Shown one piece after another: positions 7,786 to 15,368 of a DNA stretch of 17,266 nt (position 1 is its first letter; every line of letters starts with the position of its first letter). The position numbers and the translations under genes were made by a program. This DNA comes from Rhodococcus sp. (in: high G+C Gram-positive bacteria) (GTDB lineage Bacteria; Actinomycetota; Actinomycetes; Mycobacteriales; Mycobacteriaceae): assembly GCA_012515885.1 (NCBI GenBank), contig JAAYXN010000170.1:1-17266 (forward strand), read 5' to 3'. Under the pieces are notes generated by a model, which had not been told where the DNA came from, did no database searches, and worked only from the letters and a program-made list of their open reading frames with translations.

Positions 7786-8307
7786 TTATTGAGCGCCCGG
7801 GCCCTCAGCGCCCATTGCCTTACGGATGGCGTCGAGCTTGGCTTTTGCCGCCTTCTCCCGCTCGTCCCACCTATCCTGAGCACTTTGGCCTGCAGCGCTG
7901 CCCTGCGCTAGTTCGGTGGCGCCGAGGGCCGTGCCGTAGCGTCCCTCAATTTTCTCCCGTACCGAGTCATAGGTGGGGACACCACTGTCGGTATAGCCGT
8001 CACTGACCGGCGTGATCCCGGAAATCATGGCGGGGCCAGGAACCGAGGAGGTAGACGACGGCTGGTTGTCGGTGGCACTCGGCTGCGGATCGCCCGCAAG
8101 CGGCACCCCCTGCTGCGGACCCCCTACCGGTGACACATCGACAGGTGGCGGAACCTCGCCGCTCGGCGCGGCGCACGCAGTCGCCAAGAATGCGAGGCCC
8201 GGACGGGTCGCCGCGATCTCGCCGACGACAGCCCGAACGTCGTCGTCCGTGAGTTCAGCCAATGCTTCACGCGCGATCGCTAACTTCGAATTGTCGCCTT
8301 GAGTCAT
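7786..8307 (-). CDS. Conserved-looking protein of unknown function, proline-rich middle
   Basis: I do not recognise a named family for this 173-aa protein. Residues 1-45 look like a small helical domain containing LTDDDVRAVVGEIAATRPGLAFLAT. Residues 47-110 are rich in Pro, Ser, Gly and Gln and look disordered. Residues 115-170 return to a charged helical stretch with DRWDEREKAAKAKLDAIRK. There is no signal peptide or membrane helix, so it is probably cytoplasmic. The ATG at 8307 has GGGAGGG about 8 nt upstream, a good ribosome binding site, and codon use resembles the neighbours, so it is probably real. It lies 34 nt downstream of the lipoprotein gene and ends just before the argC operator. 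Function unknown. Confidence 0.75.
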   Translation of the reverse strand: MTQGDNSKLAIAREALAELTDDDVRAVVGEIAATRPGLAFLATACAAPSGEVPPPVDVSPVGGPQQGVPLAGDPQPSATDNQPSSTSSVPGPAMISGITPVSDGYTDSGVPTYDSVREKIEGRYGTALGATELAQGSAAGQSAQDRWDEREKAAKAKLDAIRKAMGAEGPGAQ

Positions 8308-8341
8308 ACCGTCAACCCTCCCACATCGCCCCGCTCCCCCG

Positions 8342-8956
8342 TCAGCACTGGCCTCCGGTGGCGGCTTCGGGGAGAGTACCGATCATTTCAACGCCGGATC
8401 CCGTCCACTGATACGTAATGTTGACACTGCCCTGCGGTGCCGCGTTCGGCTCATCGCCTGCGATATAGCGATAGTTGACAGTGACGTAGTCCTCGCCCGA
8501 ATCGACAATCGATTGGTAGGGCAAATTGCACCGCGTGCCCGTTCCCTGCATGACGCCGTCATGGAAGATCAGCAGTTGATACGGCGACGACGCGGTGCCG
8601 CCCGCGGTCTCTAGCACCACATAACTCAAGTCTGAGCAGCCATCAAGCGTCGACTGCCCCACCGTCCACGACCCACCTGCCATCGGCGGAGCGATCCGCG
8701 AAATGGCGTTGCTGATCGTCGCCGACTCCCCACCGGGGACGTCGCAGCTGTCAGGATCGGGCGACGCGACCGTTGTCTGAGCTGGGGCCCCAGCACCGCT
8801 CTGCTGCGTAGTCGGCTGCGCTGCGGCCGGGGTCGATGTGCCCTCGCTTTCCCTTGTCGATCGGTCGATAGTGATGCTGCACGCGCTGAGCCCCAGCGCC
8901 AGCGCCGTGATGGCCGCGGCCGAACTACCTGCTACTCGCTGAGATACTTTTCGCAT
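8342..8956 (-). CDS. LppP/LprE-family lipoprotein
   Basis: Predicted exported lipoprotein of 204 aa. The N-terminus has basic residues, a hydrophobic segment and the lipobox LSAC with the lipidated cysteine at C26. A Ser/Thr/Ala/Gln linker follows (about 30-65). The C-terminal domain (about 72-204) has paired cysteines (SCDVPGG, DGCSDLS, TRCNLPY, and the terminal GGQC) and the YVTVNYRYI segment. I recognise this layout from the mycobacterial LppP/LprE lipoproteins; their biochemical role is not established. The ATG at 8956 has a GAGG/GAGAG purine stretch just upstream. It is transcribed divergently from the permease pair and may form a two-gene unit with the 173-aa protein. Metal binding is not indicated by the sequence. 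Confidence 0.85.
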   Translation of the reverse strand: MRKVSQRVAGSSAAAITALALGLSACSITIDRSTRESEGTSTPAAAQPTTQQSGAGAPAQTTVASPDPDSCDVPGGESATISNAISRIAPPMAGGSWTVGQSTLDGCSDLSYVVLETAGGTASSPYQLLIFHDGVMQGTGTRCNLPYQSIVDSGEDYVTVNYRYIAGDEPNAAPQGSVNITYQWTGSGVEMIGTLPEAATGGQC

Positions 8957-8989
8957 TGCTCTCGCCTCACTGTCGCAGTCCGTCCCAGT

Positions 8990-9023
8990 AAGCCCTACCT
9001 ACCGGAAAGCCCTACTTACGAAA
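8990..9023. repeat. Imperfect 17-bp direct repeat, two adjacent copies
   Basis: AAGCCCTACCTACCGGA (8990-9006) is followed directly by AAGCCCTACTTACGAAA (9007-9023). The first nine bases are identical in both. It lies between the divergent lipoprotein and permease genes, a place where tandem operator half-sites would be expected. A second direct repeat, ACGGGTTT, occurs further on at 9056-9063 and 9074-9081. No regulator can be assigned. Confidence 0.6.
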
Positions 9024-9132
9024 CTTCCACTCTGCGAGCGATCACCCGGTCACAGACGGGTTTCGATCCCACAACGGGTTTGCGGGTGGAGTAGCCAAGG
9101 ACATGGCAGCGCGGATACCGGAAGATGGGTGG

Positions 9133-10125
9133 ATGACTACGCCCGTCTCTGAATCTCCACCGAGGTCAACGTATCTTTTTCTCCTCGCTCTGGGCGTGGG
9201 CGTCATCCTGATCCCGGCCTACGACCCGGTGCTGCGCGCGTTCCCCGTAGTGGCGACCTTCTCGACGCTCTTCGCGGCGGTATTTGTGCAGGCGTTGCCG
9301 TTCCTGGCACTCGGTGTCGTTCTGAGCGCGTCGATCGCTGCGTTCGTTCCAGCCGGGCTGTTTGAACGGGTCTTGCCGAAAAATCAGGGAGTTGCGGTAG
9401 GGATCGCGGGTGTGAGTGGGGCCGCGCTACCCGGATGTGAATGCGGTTCCGTCCCCGTGGCTCGTCGTCTCCTCGACCATGGCGTGCCCGCCGCCGTTGC
9501 GTTGACGTTCTTGCTGTCAGCGCCCGCCATCAACCCGGTCGTCCTCGTAGCGACCGCCGTCGCGTTCCCTGGACACCCAGAGATGGTCCTTGCTCGGGCT
9601 CTGGCATCACTGGCAACAGCACTGATTGTGGGGTGGTTATGGATTCGAATTGGCCGCGCCGAATGGATTACGGTTCCTGCCGCCGTTAGTTGCCACCCAG
9701 ATGCGCAGCGTTCACGACTGGATACCTTCATCGACAGTGCGCGCAGCGACTTCTTGCGGTCGAGTTCCTTCCTCGTCATCGGCGCGGCAACTGCCGCCGC
9801 GCTGCACCTTGTCGTTCCAGCATCGATCTATGACGGACTCGCGAATCAGATACTTCTCGCGATTGTGTTGATGGCAGCCCTCGCCGTCGTGCTGTCGCTG
9901 TGCTCGGAGGCCGACGCTTTCGTGGTTGCAGCTCTGCCGATGTTGCCGCTACTGCCCCGGCTCGTATTTCTTGTTGTCGGCCCCGCGATCGACATCAAAC
10001 TTTTCGCCATGCAGGTGGGCACGTTCGGTCGGGCCTTCGCGCTCCGCTTCGCGCCCCTGACGCTGATTGTCGCGGTGGTCTGTGCGAGTGCCATCGGCCT
10101 CCTAGTGTTCGGCGGTGTCGGATGA
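9133..10125 (+). CDS. UPF0718/DUF318-type membrane permease (YraQ/ArsP-like superfamily)
   Basis: Multi-pass inner-membrane protein of 330 aa, apparently with eight or so hydrophobic helices. The family signature is clear: PGCECGSVPVARRL (100-113) with its CxC pair, then FLLSAPAINPVVL (126-138). These permeases belong to COG0701 (PF03773). Members near arsenic genes move organoarsenicals, but this one sits beside zinc genes and has no ars neighbours, so the substrate is unknown. The ATG at 9133 follows GGAAG with 8-nt spacing. An ATG at 9103 would add ten residues (MAARIPEDGW) and cannot be excluded. The stop codon overlaps the start of the next gene by 4 nt, so the two products are coupled and probably form one complex. 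Confidence 0.85.
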   Translation: MTTPVSESPPRSTYLFLLALGVGVILIPAYDPVLRAFPVVATFSTLFAAVFVQALPFLALGVVLSASIAAFVPAGLFERVLPKNQGVAVGIAGVSGAALPGCECGSVPVARRLLDHGVPAAVALTFLLSAPAINPVVLVATAVAFPGHPEMVLARALASLATALIVGWLWIRIGRAEWITVPAAVSCHPDAQRSRLDTFIDSARSDFLRSSSFLVIGAATAAALHLVVPASIYDGLANQILLAIVLMAALAVVLSLCSEADAFVVAALPMLPLLPRLVFLVVGPAIDIKLFAMQVGTFGRAFALRFAPLTLIVAVVCASAIGLLVFGGVG

Positions 10126-10856
10126 CGCGCAGCACGTCGAATATCGTCCTGTTCCTCATCGGCGTGATGACGGTCAAGATGACGTGGGACGGAAGCTTTG
10201 CGCGCTATGTCGCGGTTGGGTTTCGTCCGTACCTGGCGCTGACCGGTATTGCGCTGATCGCCCTTGCGCTCTCGGCAATGCGACAGGATCTTCGTCGGGC
10301 GGCATCTAATGCGAGCCACTCACATTCACACTCGGACGGCGTGCATTGGCTGCTGGTGTGCGCGGTGGTTGTGGTTGCTTTCGTCGCTCCCCCACCGCTA
10401 TCGCACTCTGCGGTGTCCACCATTCACACCGAGTTTCCCGCAGCCTTGGAGCAGCAGGTGTTCCCACCACTGCCGCCTGGCGATGCACCCGAAATCAACT
10501 TGGCTGACGCGGTTTCGCGGGCGGCCCGCGATTCCACCGACAGCCTGGTTGATCGTGAGATCACAGTGACCGGCTTCATAGTCCGCACCAGCAATGGCGG
10601 TGCGCCCCGCAGTGACGGTTCCACCGACGGTATCGACCTAGCCCGTATCCGAATTATCTGTTGCGCCGCCGATGCGCGAACGGTGCGCGTACACCTCGCT
10701 ACCGATACACCTCAGCTGCCGGAAGGGACGTGGGTACGGGTGCGAGGTGTCGTCGACCCGCAGTCGTCAACGCCTGCAACCCGCTTTATTCCGACCTTGC
10801 ATGTCAGCGACCTGACCGAGATCCCTGCGCCGGATAATCAATACATGCCGCGTTGA
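10122..10856 (+). CDS. TIGR03943/DUF1980-family putative permease subunit
   Basis: Partner protein of the upstream permease; 244 aa starting with the ATG inside the ATGA overlap at 10122. Two hydrophobic segments (about 8-20 and 35-52) are followed by a short Ser-His run, SHSHSHS (65-71), and a third membrane helix (about 75-91). The soluble C-terminal domain contains the family signature IICCAADA (178-185) with adjacent cysteines C180 and C181, and an OB-like strand pattern (VRVRGVVDP). This family is nearly always encoded directly after a COG0701 permease. The His run and Cys pair suggest metal binding, which is inference. The gene ends 23 nt before a strong hairpin and converges on the zinc operon. 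Confidence 0.85.
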   Translation: MTRSTSNIVLFLIGVMTVKMTWDGSFARYVAVGFRPYLALTGIALIALALSAMRQDLRRAASNASHSHSHSDGVHWLLVCAVVVVAFVAPPPLSHSAVSTIHTEFPAALEQQVFPPLPPGDAPEINLADAVSRAARDSTDSLVDREITVTGFIVRTSNGGAPRSDGSTDGIDLARIRIICCAADARTVRVHLATDTPQLPEGTWVRVRGVVDPQSSTPATRFIPTLHVSDLTEIPAPDNQYMPR

Positions 10857-10879
10857 CCGCTGCCACACCTACGGAGAAA

Positions 10880-10920
10880 CCCGGTGGGGCCTGACGTGTG
10901 ACGCGTCAGGCCCCACCGGG
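10880..10920. terminator. Bidirectional terminator between the permease pair and the azt operon
   Basis: A perfect 17-bp inverted repeat has arms 10880-10896 and 10904-10920 (left arm CCCGGTGGGGCCTGACG) and a 7-nt loop. It stands between two convergent genes ending at 10856 and 10946. It lacks a long T tract; TTTCTC follows on the minus strand only. It therefore resembles the U-poor hairpin terminators common in actinobacteria. Confidence 0.85.
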
Positions 10921-10945
10921 CGAAAGCAGTTTCTGCTGGTGTCGA

Positions 10946-12169
10946 CTACTTGGAGTCGCCGGTGACGCCCTTGATTTCGTTCGGGGTCTGCGGCAATTCT
11001 CCGGTCGCGGTTACCTTTCCACCCTCAATGTCGACGGCGTAGATTTTGTTCGTCGACGGTTCGGTGATGAACGCGGTGTGATCAGAGACGAAGATCGTCG
11101 GACGCGGCTCCTGCCAGTTGTCCGGCTCGGTCCACGGCGCTACAACCTCAATGGAGCTGGTGATCTGCTTGGTCTCTGGGTCAATGACATGCAGCTTGCC
11201 GTCGGTGCCGAGCACAAGAGCTTCGCCATGCGGACCGCGGGCGAGGGACTTGGAGCTGTAGCTCGCACCGAGTTCAACGAGAGCAACCTCGCCTGAACGC
11301 GAATCAATAATCGCTACGCGGGTGGGACGCTCCTTCTCTGCTTCCGGATCGGACTTGTAGTCGCCGAGGAAGAACGGGGAGCTGTCATCGCCAGCGAGAG
11401 TGCCCACTCGACCATACGCATCTGGGCTGACAGCCTTGGTGAAGGCACCGTCACGGTAGATCAGGACACCGTCCTGGCAGCCGAAGCCAACAACTTCACC
11501 TTCACCGGTCGCCTCGCCGTGCAGGGCGGGGCACTCTTCGCTGCGGGCGATTTCGTTGCGGTCCTTATCGAGCGCCTGCGCACCAGTGCGTGCGTTCTCA
11601 TCGCCCACACTGAGCACCAGGTCGCCGTTCTCAAGTTCCACAGCGACGCCGTGGTGCGCAGTCGTCGTGTACTCCGAGATCGCCGGGTCATTCGCAACGT
11701 CCTTGGTATCGAACGAACGAATCTCACCGTTCCCGTCGTCCCACAAGACGGTCTTGCCGCCGTGGACTACGACGTGTCCGGGCTTTTCGGCATCAAAGGT
11801 GATGTCGGTGAAGGCAGGCGCAGCGGTGTAATGCTTGCCGTCCTCGGTCCAAGTACCGGCATCGAACAGCGAGAATCCCGACGGGGTGCTGACGAAGAAG
11901 TGTCGACCATCACCGGCCGCGTTGAGGCGCAAGAAGCCATCTGCATCCACGGTGTCGACAACCTCAAGGGTCTGCTGGTCGAGGACGAGGATGCCACCGT
12001 CGTAGGTCAAGCCAAGACGCGGGGTCACTGACTCGGCGGTGGCAGCTGCCGTCGCCGACTCACTGCCAGCGCCGTCAGAGTCAGAGGAAGAGCAGGAAGC
12101 GACCAGCATGGCGGAGAGCCCGAGGGCAGCCACACCGGCTGGAATACGGAATTTCTGTGTTGAAGTCAC
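10946..12169 (-). CDS. aztD: Zinc metallochaperone AztD-like lipoprotein, copy 1
   Basis: AztD is a periplasmic or surface beta-propeller protein that hands zinc to the binding protein AztC. This copy has 407 aa and a lipoprotein signal with C26 in LVASC, so it is probably anchored outside the membrane. Repeating blade-like segments run from about residue 48 to the end. Conserved histidine motifs are GHVVVH (131-136), AHHGVAV (171-177), CPALHGEA (213-220) and GPHGEALVLG (312-321); YGRVG and ERPTRVAIID also fit the family. Where the paralogue has DHGDHAH, this copy reads TEDGKHY. Translation begins at a GTG (12169) with no clear Shine-Dalgarno sequence, so a leaderless message is possible. It follows aztC after 70 bp containing a Zur-like site. 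Stop codon TAG. Confidence 0.85.
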   Translation of the reverse strand: MTSTQKFRIPAGVAALGLSAMLVASCSSSDSDGAGSESATAAATAESVTPRLGLTYDGGILVLDQQTLEVVDTVDADGFLRLNAAGDGRHFFVSTPSGFSLFDAGTWTEDGKHYTAAPAFTDITFDAEKPGHVVVHGGKTVLWDDGNGEIRSFDTKDVANDPAISEYTTTAHHGVAVELENGDLVLSVGDENARTGAQALDKDRNEIARSEECPALHGEATGEGEVVGFGCQDGVLIYRDGAFTKAVSPDAYGRVGTLAGDDSSPFFLGDYKSDPEAEKERPTRVAIIDSRSGEVALVELGASYSSKSLARGPHGEALVLGTDGKLHVIDPETKQITSSIEVVAPWTEPDNWQEPRPTIFVSDHTAFITEPSTNKIYAVDIEGGKVTATGELPQTPNEIKGVTGDSK

Positions 12170-12188
12170 AGAATAGAAGTAGCTTTAT

Positions 12189-12203
12189 TGCAAATGGTTG
12201 TCA
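12189..12203 (-). promoter_or_regulatory. Candidate Zur-type operator upstream of the first aztD copy
   Basis: On the minus strand this reads TGACAACCATTTGCA. It matches 12 of 15 positions of the TGAAAATCATTTTCA pattern I know for actinobacterial Zur sites. It lies 20-34 nt upstream of the GTG start, where a repressor would block RNA polymerase. The palindrome itself is imperfect (4 of 7 pairs), so this is a moderate candidate. Confidence 0.45.
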
Positions 12204-12239
12204 AAGCCATAAATGCGCATATTGCTACACGACAACCCG

Positions 12240-13181
12240 CTAGTTGGCAGTGAGGCCATCACTGATCGACTGGGTATTCGAGCGCATCATGTCGATGTAG
12301 GTATCGCCGCCGTCCCCCTCATCGCCCAGCGATTCGGTGAACAGCGACCGCACCTGCACCGGGGTCGATGCCTCCGCGGCAAGGACCTGCGCCAGCCGGT
12401 CCGGCTGCGAGGAATCGATGAAGATCGTCGGCACACCCGCAGCCGATATCGCACCGGCAAGCTCAGCCAAATCTGACGCGCTCGGCGACGCAAGAGTGGT
12501 ACCGCTCGGAACCACAGCACCGATCACTTCAAACTCGAAACGCTCAGCCAGATAACCGAATACGTGATGGTTGGTCACCAGTTTTCGTTGCGAGGGTGGT
12601 ATCTCATCGAACTGCTGGGACATCTGCGCCGCCAGCTCGTCCAGCTCGCCGCGATAGCGCTGCGCATTGTCAGCGATCTGTGAACTATCCACTCCGGGAA
12701 CATGAGCGACGACGGCTTCTTCAATCAGAGGTATGGCGGCAATCATCCGGTACGGATCAGTCCAGAAGTGCGGATCGAGTGAGCCGCTCGACTGGCCCGC
12801 TGAATACGTGATCGGATCGACTTCGCTGCCGACGTCCAAGACAGGCACGCCGTCACCACGCGCGGTGTCGACGATCTTTCCGAGGCCTCCTTCGAGCCCC
12901 AGACCGTTGGCGATAATCACATCTGCCTGCTCGACGCGGTGCGCTTCGGCGGCTGAGATCTCGAACGAATGCGGGTCGGCGCCGCGTGGCATCAACACCA
13001 TCACGTCCGCTTCCTCGCCGACGATGTTCTCGACGACGTCACCGAGAATGTTCGTCGTCACCACAACGAGGGGACCATCGGAACCTCCTGCGATTGAGCA
13101 CGCGCTTAGTCCTGCGGACACTAGGACGGCAGCGACGACGGTGGCAGCAACAGAGAAGACCTTCACGCTCAGCTGTCGCAT
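12240..13181 (-). CDS. aztC: Zinc ABC transporter substrate-binding lipoprotein AztC
   Basis: Cluster A-I metal-binding protein that delivers zinc to the AztB/AztA importer. It has 313 aa with a lipobox LSAC (C28). The expected ligands are in place: H71 in DPHSFE, H138 in LDPHFW, H205/H206 in NHHVFGY, and D256 in IFIDSSQP. The loop between the first two histidines (about 120-137, TYSAGQSSGSL) is short and lacks the His-rich run of ZnuA. That fits a system in which a chaperone supplies the metal. The start ATG shares one base with the TAA stop of the preceding aztD copy (TAATG), so translation is coupled. Stop codon TAG. Zinc rather than manganese is inferred from the AztD context. Confidence 0.92.
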   Translation of the reverse strand: MRQLSVKVFSVAATVVAAVLVSAGLSACSIAGGSDGPLVVVTTNILGDVVENIVGEEADVMVLMPRGADPHSFEISAAEAHRVEQADVIIANGLGLEGGLGKIVDTARGDGVPVLDVGSEVDPITYSAGQSSGSLDPHFWTDPYRMIAAIPLIEEAVVAHVPGVDSSQIADNAQRYRGELDELAAQMSQQFDEIPPSQRKLVTNHHVFGYLAERFEFEVIGAVVPSGTTLASPSASDLAELAGAISAAGVPTIFIDSSQPDRLAQVLAAEASTPVQVRSLFTESLGDEGDGGDTYIDMMRSNTQSISDGLTAN

Positions 13182-14464
13182 TAGAATCCCGCCACCATCA
13201 GCGACGTCGCGGCGACGTCGAAAGTTCGTGCTACGCGGCCATTATCGAGATAGTCAACTTCATGCACCGCGCCCACTGCGGGTTCGGTGACGTAGGCACG
13301 ATTCGCACCCACGACGAATGATGGCGCCGCCTCAGCTCCAGCGCTGGTATCGAACGGAGAGGACAGCACCTGTCCGCTCGCTACCTGCTCCCCTGTCTGC
13401 GCGTCAAAGACTGCCAGCGAACCGTCTGCCAACAACGCCAGCACTTGCTTGCCGTTTCCAGATAGTGCCGCGTCAAGCACCTGACCCTGAGTCGGAATCT
13501 GAGTCCATGGCACTTCGGCGCCGTCAACTGTTGACGACAAAGCGCTATCGAACACGAGCACTTCCTTGCCACCATTGCCGACGACCAGCGACGAGCCCGC
13601 AGTGGTGCGCAGCGTCGTGGGGCGTGCCCCTGACGCAACCCCTTCGGGATAGGCGATCTTTCGCGACGAACTCTCAGCATTGATGTACGAGAGCACGACG
13701 AAGCCGTCGTCGCAGGCTGCGACGATCGAGGTCCGAAACACTGCCTGTCCCTCAAAGTTCGGGCACGCGTCGGTGAACTCGTGCACCACGGCGCTCGTGC
13801 TATCGCGCAGCTCGAACGTCGAGGATGTTTCGGTATCACGCGAGGTGACAAAGTGATCGGCCATGGGAATCACCACGCCGGATGCGTCTGCGTTAATCAT
13901 CCCGACGACGTCAACTTTGCCCTTGCGTAACTCCGGCAGCGACAACACCGATGCTGCCCCGCCACGAGGAGAAAACACGGCAACTTTGCCATCGTTGGCG
14001 ACGACATGTGCGCCCTGTGCGTCTTCAATTTCCCCGAGTTCGGTGGGTGTCTTTACATAGGAGTGCGCGTGGTCGCCGTGATCGGTGGACCACGAGCCCA
14101 CATCGACGATGGTGGTATCGCCATCGAATGCGGTCAGGAACGCGAACCGGTCGTCGACAGCGCTGATCCGTGCATCCTGGGCGCCGCCAAAGTCTGTGAG
14201 TTCATCTCCGGTTTCGAGGTCGAGAATCACCACGCGTCCAGCCGCATCCACGGCTGCCAGGCGCGGCGACGGGCCAGGCACCTCTGTGGAACCTTCTTCC
14301 GCGGCGAGGTCGCTGCCAGCTAGTGCACCAGAGGCCCCTTGAGTTTCCGCATCTTCCCCGCCGTCGGAGCTGCAGCCAGCGGCGGTCACAACCAAGGCCG
14401 CAGCGAGCACCCCCACTGCAACGCGGTGCGCGGCGAATTTTCGGGTATTTCGGTGAACTGTCAT
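13181..14464 (-). CDS. AztD-like lipoprotein, copy 2 (divergent paralogue)
   Basis: Second beta-propeller-type protein of the AztD family, 427 aa. The open frame reaches 14779, but those extra 105 codons lie inside aztB and are Arg/Ser-rich. The ATG at 14464 has GTGGAG 8 nt upstream, starts one base after the aztB stop, and yields a proper lipoprotein signal (TAAGC, C31). Shared features with copy 1 include VGSWS, CPNFEGQA (234-241) and AYVTEP. This copy has a histidine cluster DHGDHAHSY (128-136). It lacks three histidine motifs of copy 1: NADASG replaces the AHHG region, CPNFEGQA replaces CPALHGEA, and GNGKQ replaces PHGEA. It lies between aztB and aztC, the position expected of a transporter accessory protein. 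Confidence 0.82.
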   Translation of the reverse strand: MTVHRNTRKFAAHRVAVGVLAAALVVTAAGCSSDGGEDAETQGASGALAGSDLAAEEGSTEVPGPSPRLAAVDAAGRVVILDLETGDELTDFGGAQDARISAVDDRFAFLTAFDGDTTIVDVGSWSTDHGDHAHSYVKTPTELGEIEDAQGAHVVANDGKVAVFSPRGGAASVLSLPELRKGKVDVVGMINADASGVVIPMADHFVTSRDTETSSTFELRDSTSAVVHEFTDACPNFEGQAVFRTSIVAACDDGFVVLSYINAESSSRKIAYPEGVASGARPTTLRTTAGSSLVVGNGGKEVLVFDSALSSTVDGAEVPWTQIPTQGQVLDAALSGNGKQVLALLADGSLAVFDAQTGEQVASGQVLSSPFDTSAGAEAAPSFVVGANRAYVTEPAVGAVHEVDYLDNGRVARTFDVAATSLMVAGF

Positions 14465-14465
14465 T

Positions 14466-15353
14466 TCAGACTCCACTGGTAGAAGCATCACTGGGCGCAG
14501 AGTGGGAGGCGCGCGAGAACTGCTGGATTGATCGAACGAGCGACTGCACAAGGGCAACGGCAAAGAACTGGGCGACCGCGAGGCCCGCGATCGTTGCTCC
14601 GGCCGCCGTATTGGCGTGCCACGAAATGACCAGGCCGAAATATGTTGCGCTCCAGCCAAGGAGCACGGCGATGACCATCGTCGGCACGATGCGTTGACGC
14701 AGCAGCACGGCCGTCGCCGATGGTGCAACGAGCAGACCGAACACCAGCAGAGTGCCGACAATGCGGAACGAGGCAACAACGGCGAGAACTACGAGCGCGA
14801 GCATGAGTAGGTGTGCCAGCTTCGGCTTCATTCCCAACGTGGCGGCTTTGCGTTCATCGAATACGAGCGCAACGAAAGGTCGGTAGGCAAGCACCGATAC
14901 CAGTGCGGCAAGGACGACTGCGATGGCCAGCCACATCACGTCGCTGTAGGTGGCAGCAAGCACATCGCCGAAAAGAAACGATGTCAGATCGACGGCGAAG
15001 GAACGTTCGCGCGAGACGATGACGACACCGAGCGCGAGCATCCCGACAAAAAGTAGACCGATACTGGTGTCTTCGGACAGCGGTGATTTTCGGGTTACCC
15101 ATGCAACCCCGAAGATCATCACGATCGCGCTCGCTGCGGCTCCCACCAGAAGATTGATTCCGGAGAGGTACGCGATAGCTACCCCGGGAAGCATCCCGTG
15201 AGCGACGGCCTAGCTCATAAAGGCCATGCCGCGGATCACCACCCAGGTACCCACCAGGCCACACAGCACCGAGACCAGCAGGCCCGCGATGAGCGCCCTC
15301 TGCACGAACGTTGCGGTGAAGGGTTCTGCCAGCCCGTCGATCAACCATTGCAC
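14466..15353 (-). pseudogene. aztB: Zinc ABC transporter permease AztB, interrupted by an in-frame TAG at codon 48
   Basis: Membrane subunit of an ABC-3 (ZnuB-type) metal importer. Translation from the GTG at 15353 gives VQWLIDGLAEPFTATF, a first hydrophobic helix and VVIRGMAFMS, then a TAG at 15212-15210, and continues in the same frame with AVAHGMLPG to a TGA at 14466. Read through, the product would be about 295 aa, the normal length. The stop falls at the acidic residue of the conserved motif (F-x-G/S-D/E-A-x-x-H); GAG to TAG is a single change. After the stop the frame is intact, with FLFGDVLA, AATLGM and FRIVGTLLVFGLLVAPSATA. An internal ATG at 15194 could give a 242-aa piece lacking the first helix. 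Alternatives are a sequencing error or nonsense suppression. Confidence 0.85.
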
Positions 15354-15368
15354 CCTGGTAAATCTAAC

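Noticed and set aside
9056..9073. tRNA T-arm (GGGTTTCGATCCC)
   Set aside because: The T-loop-like string has no 5-bp T-stem in the correct register and no acceptor or anticodon arms nearby.
9133..10125. Arsenic-specific permease ArsP
   Set aside because: Shares the superfamily, but no arsenic gene is nearby and the TIGR03943 partner marks the other, uncharacterised branch.
14465..14779. 105-residue N-terminal extension of the second AztD copy
   Set aside because: It lies inside aztB and is Arg/Ser/Cys-rich; the internal ATG at 14464 has a ribosome binding site and a lipoprotein signal.
15210..15212. TAG decoded as pyrrolysine or a reassigned codon
   Set aside because: Several genes in this window end in TAG, and nothing here suggests a dedicated suppressor system.
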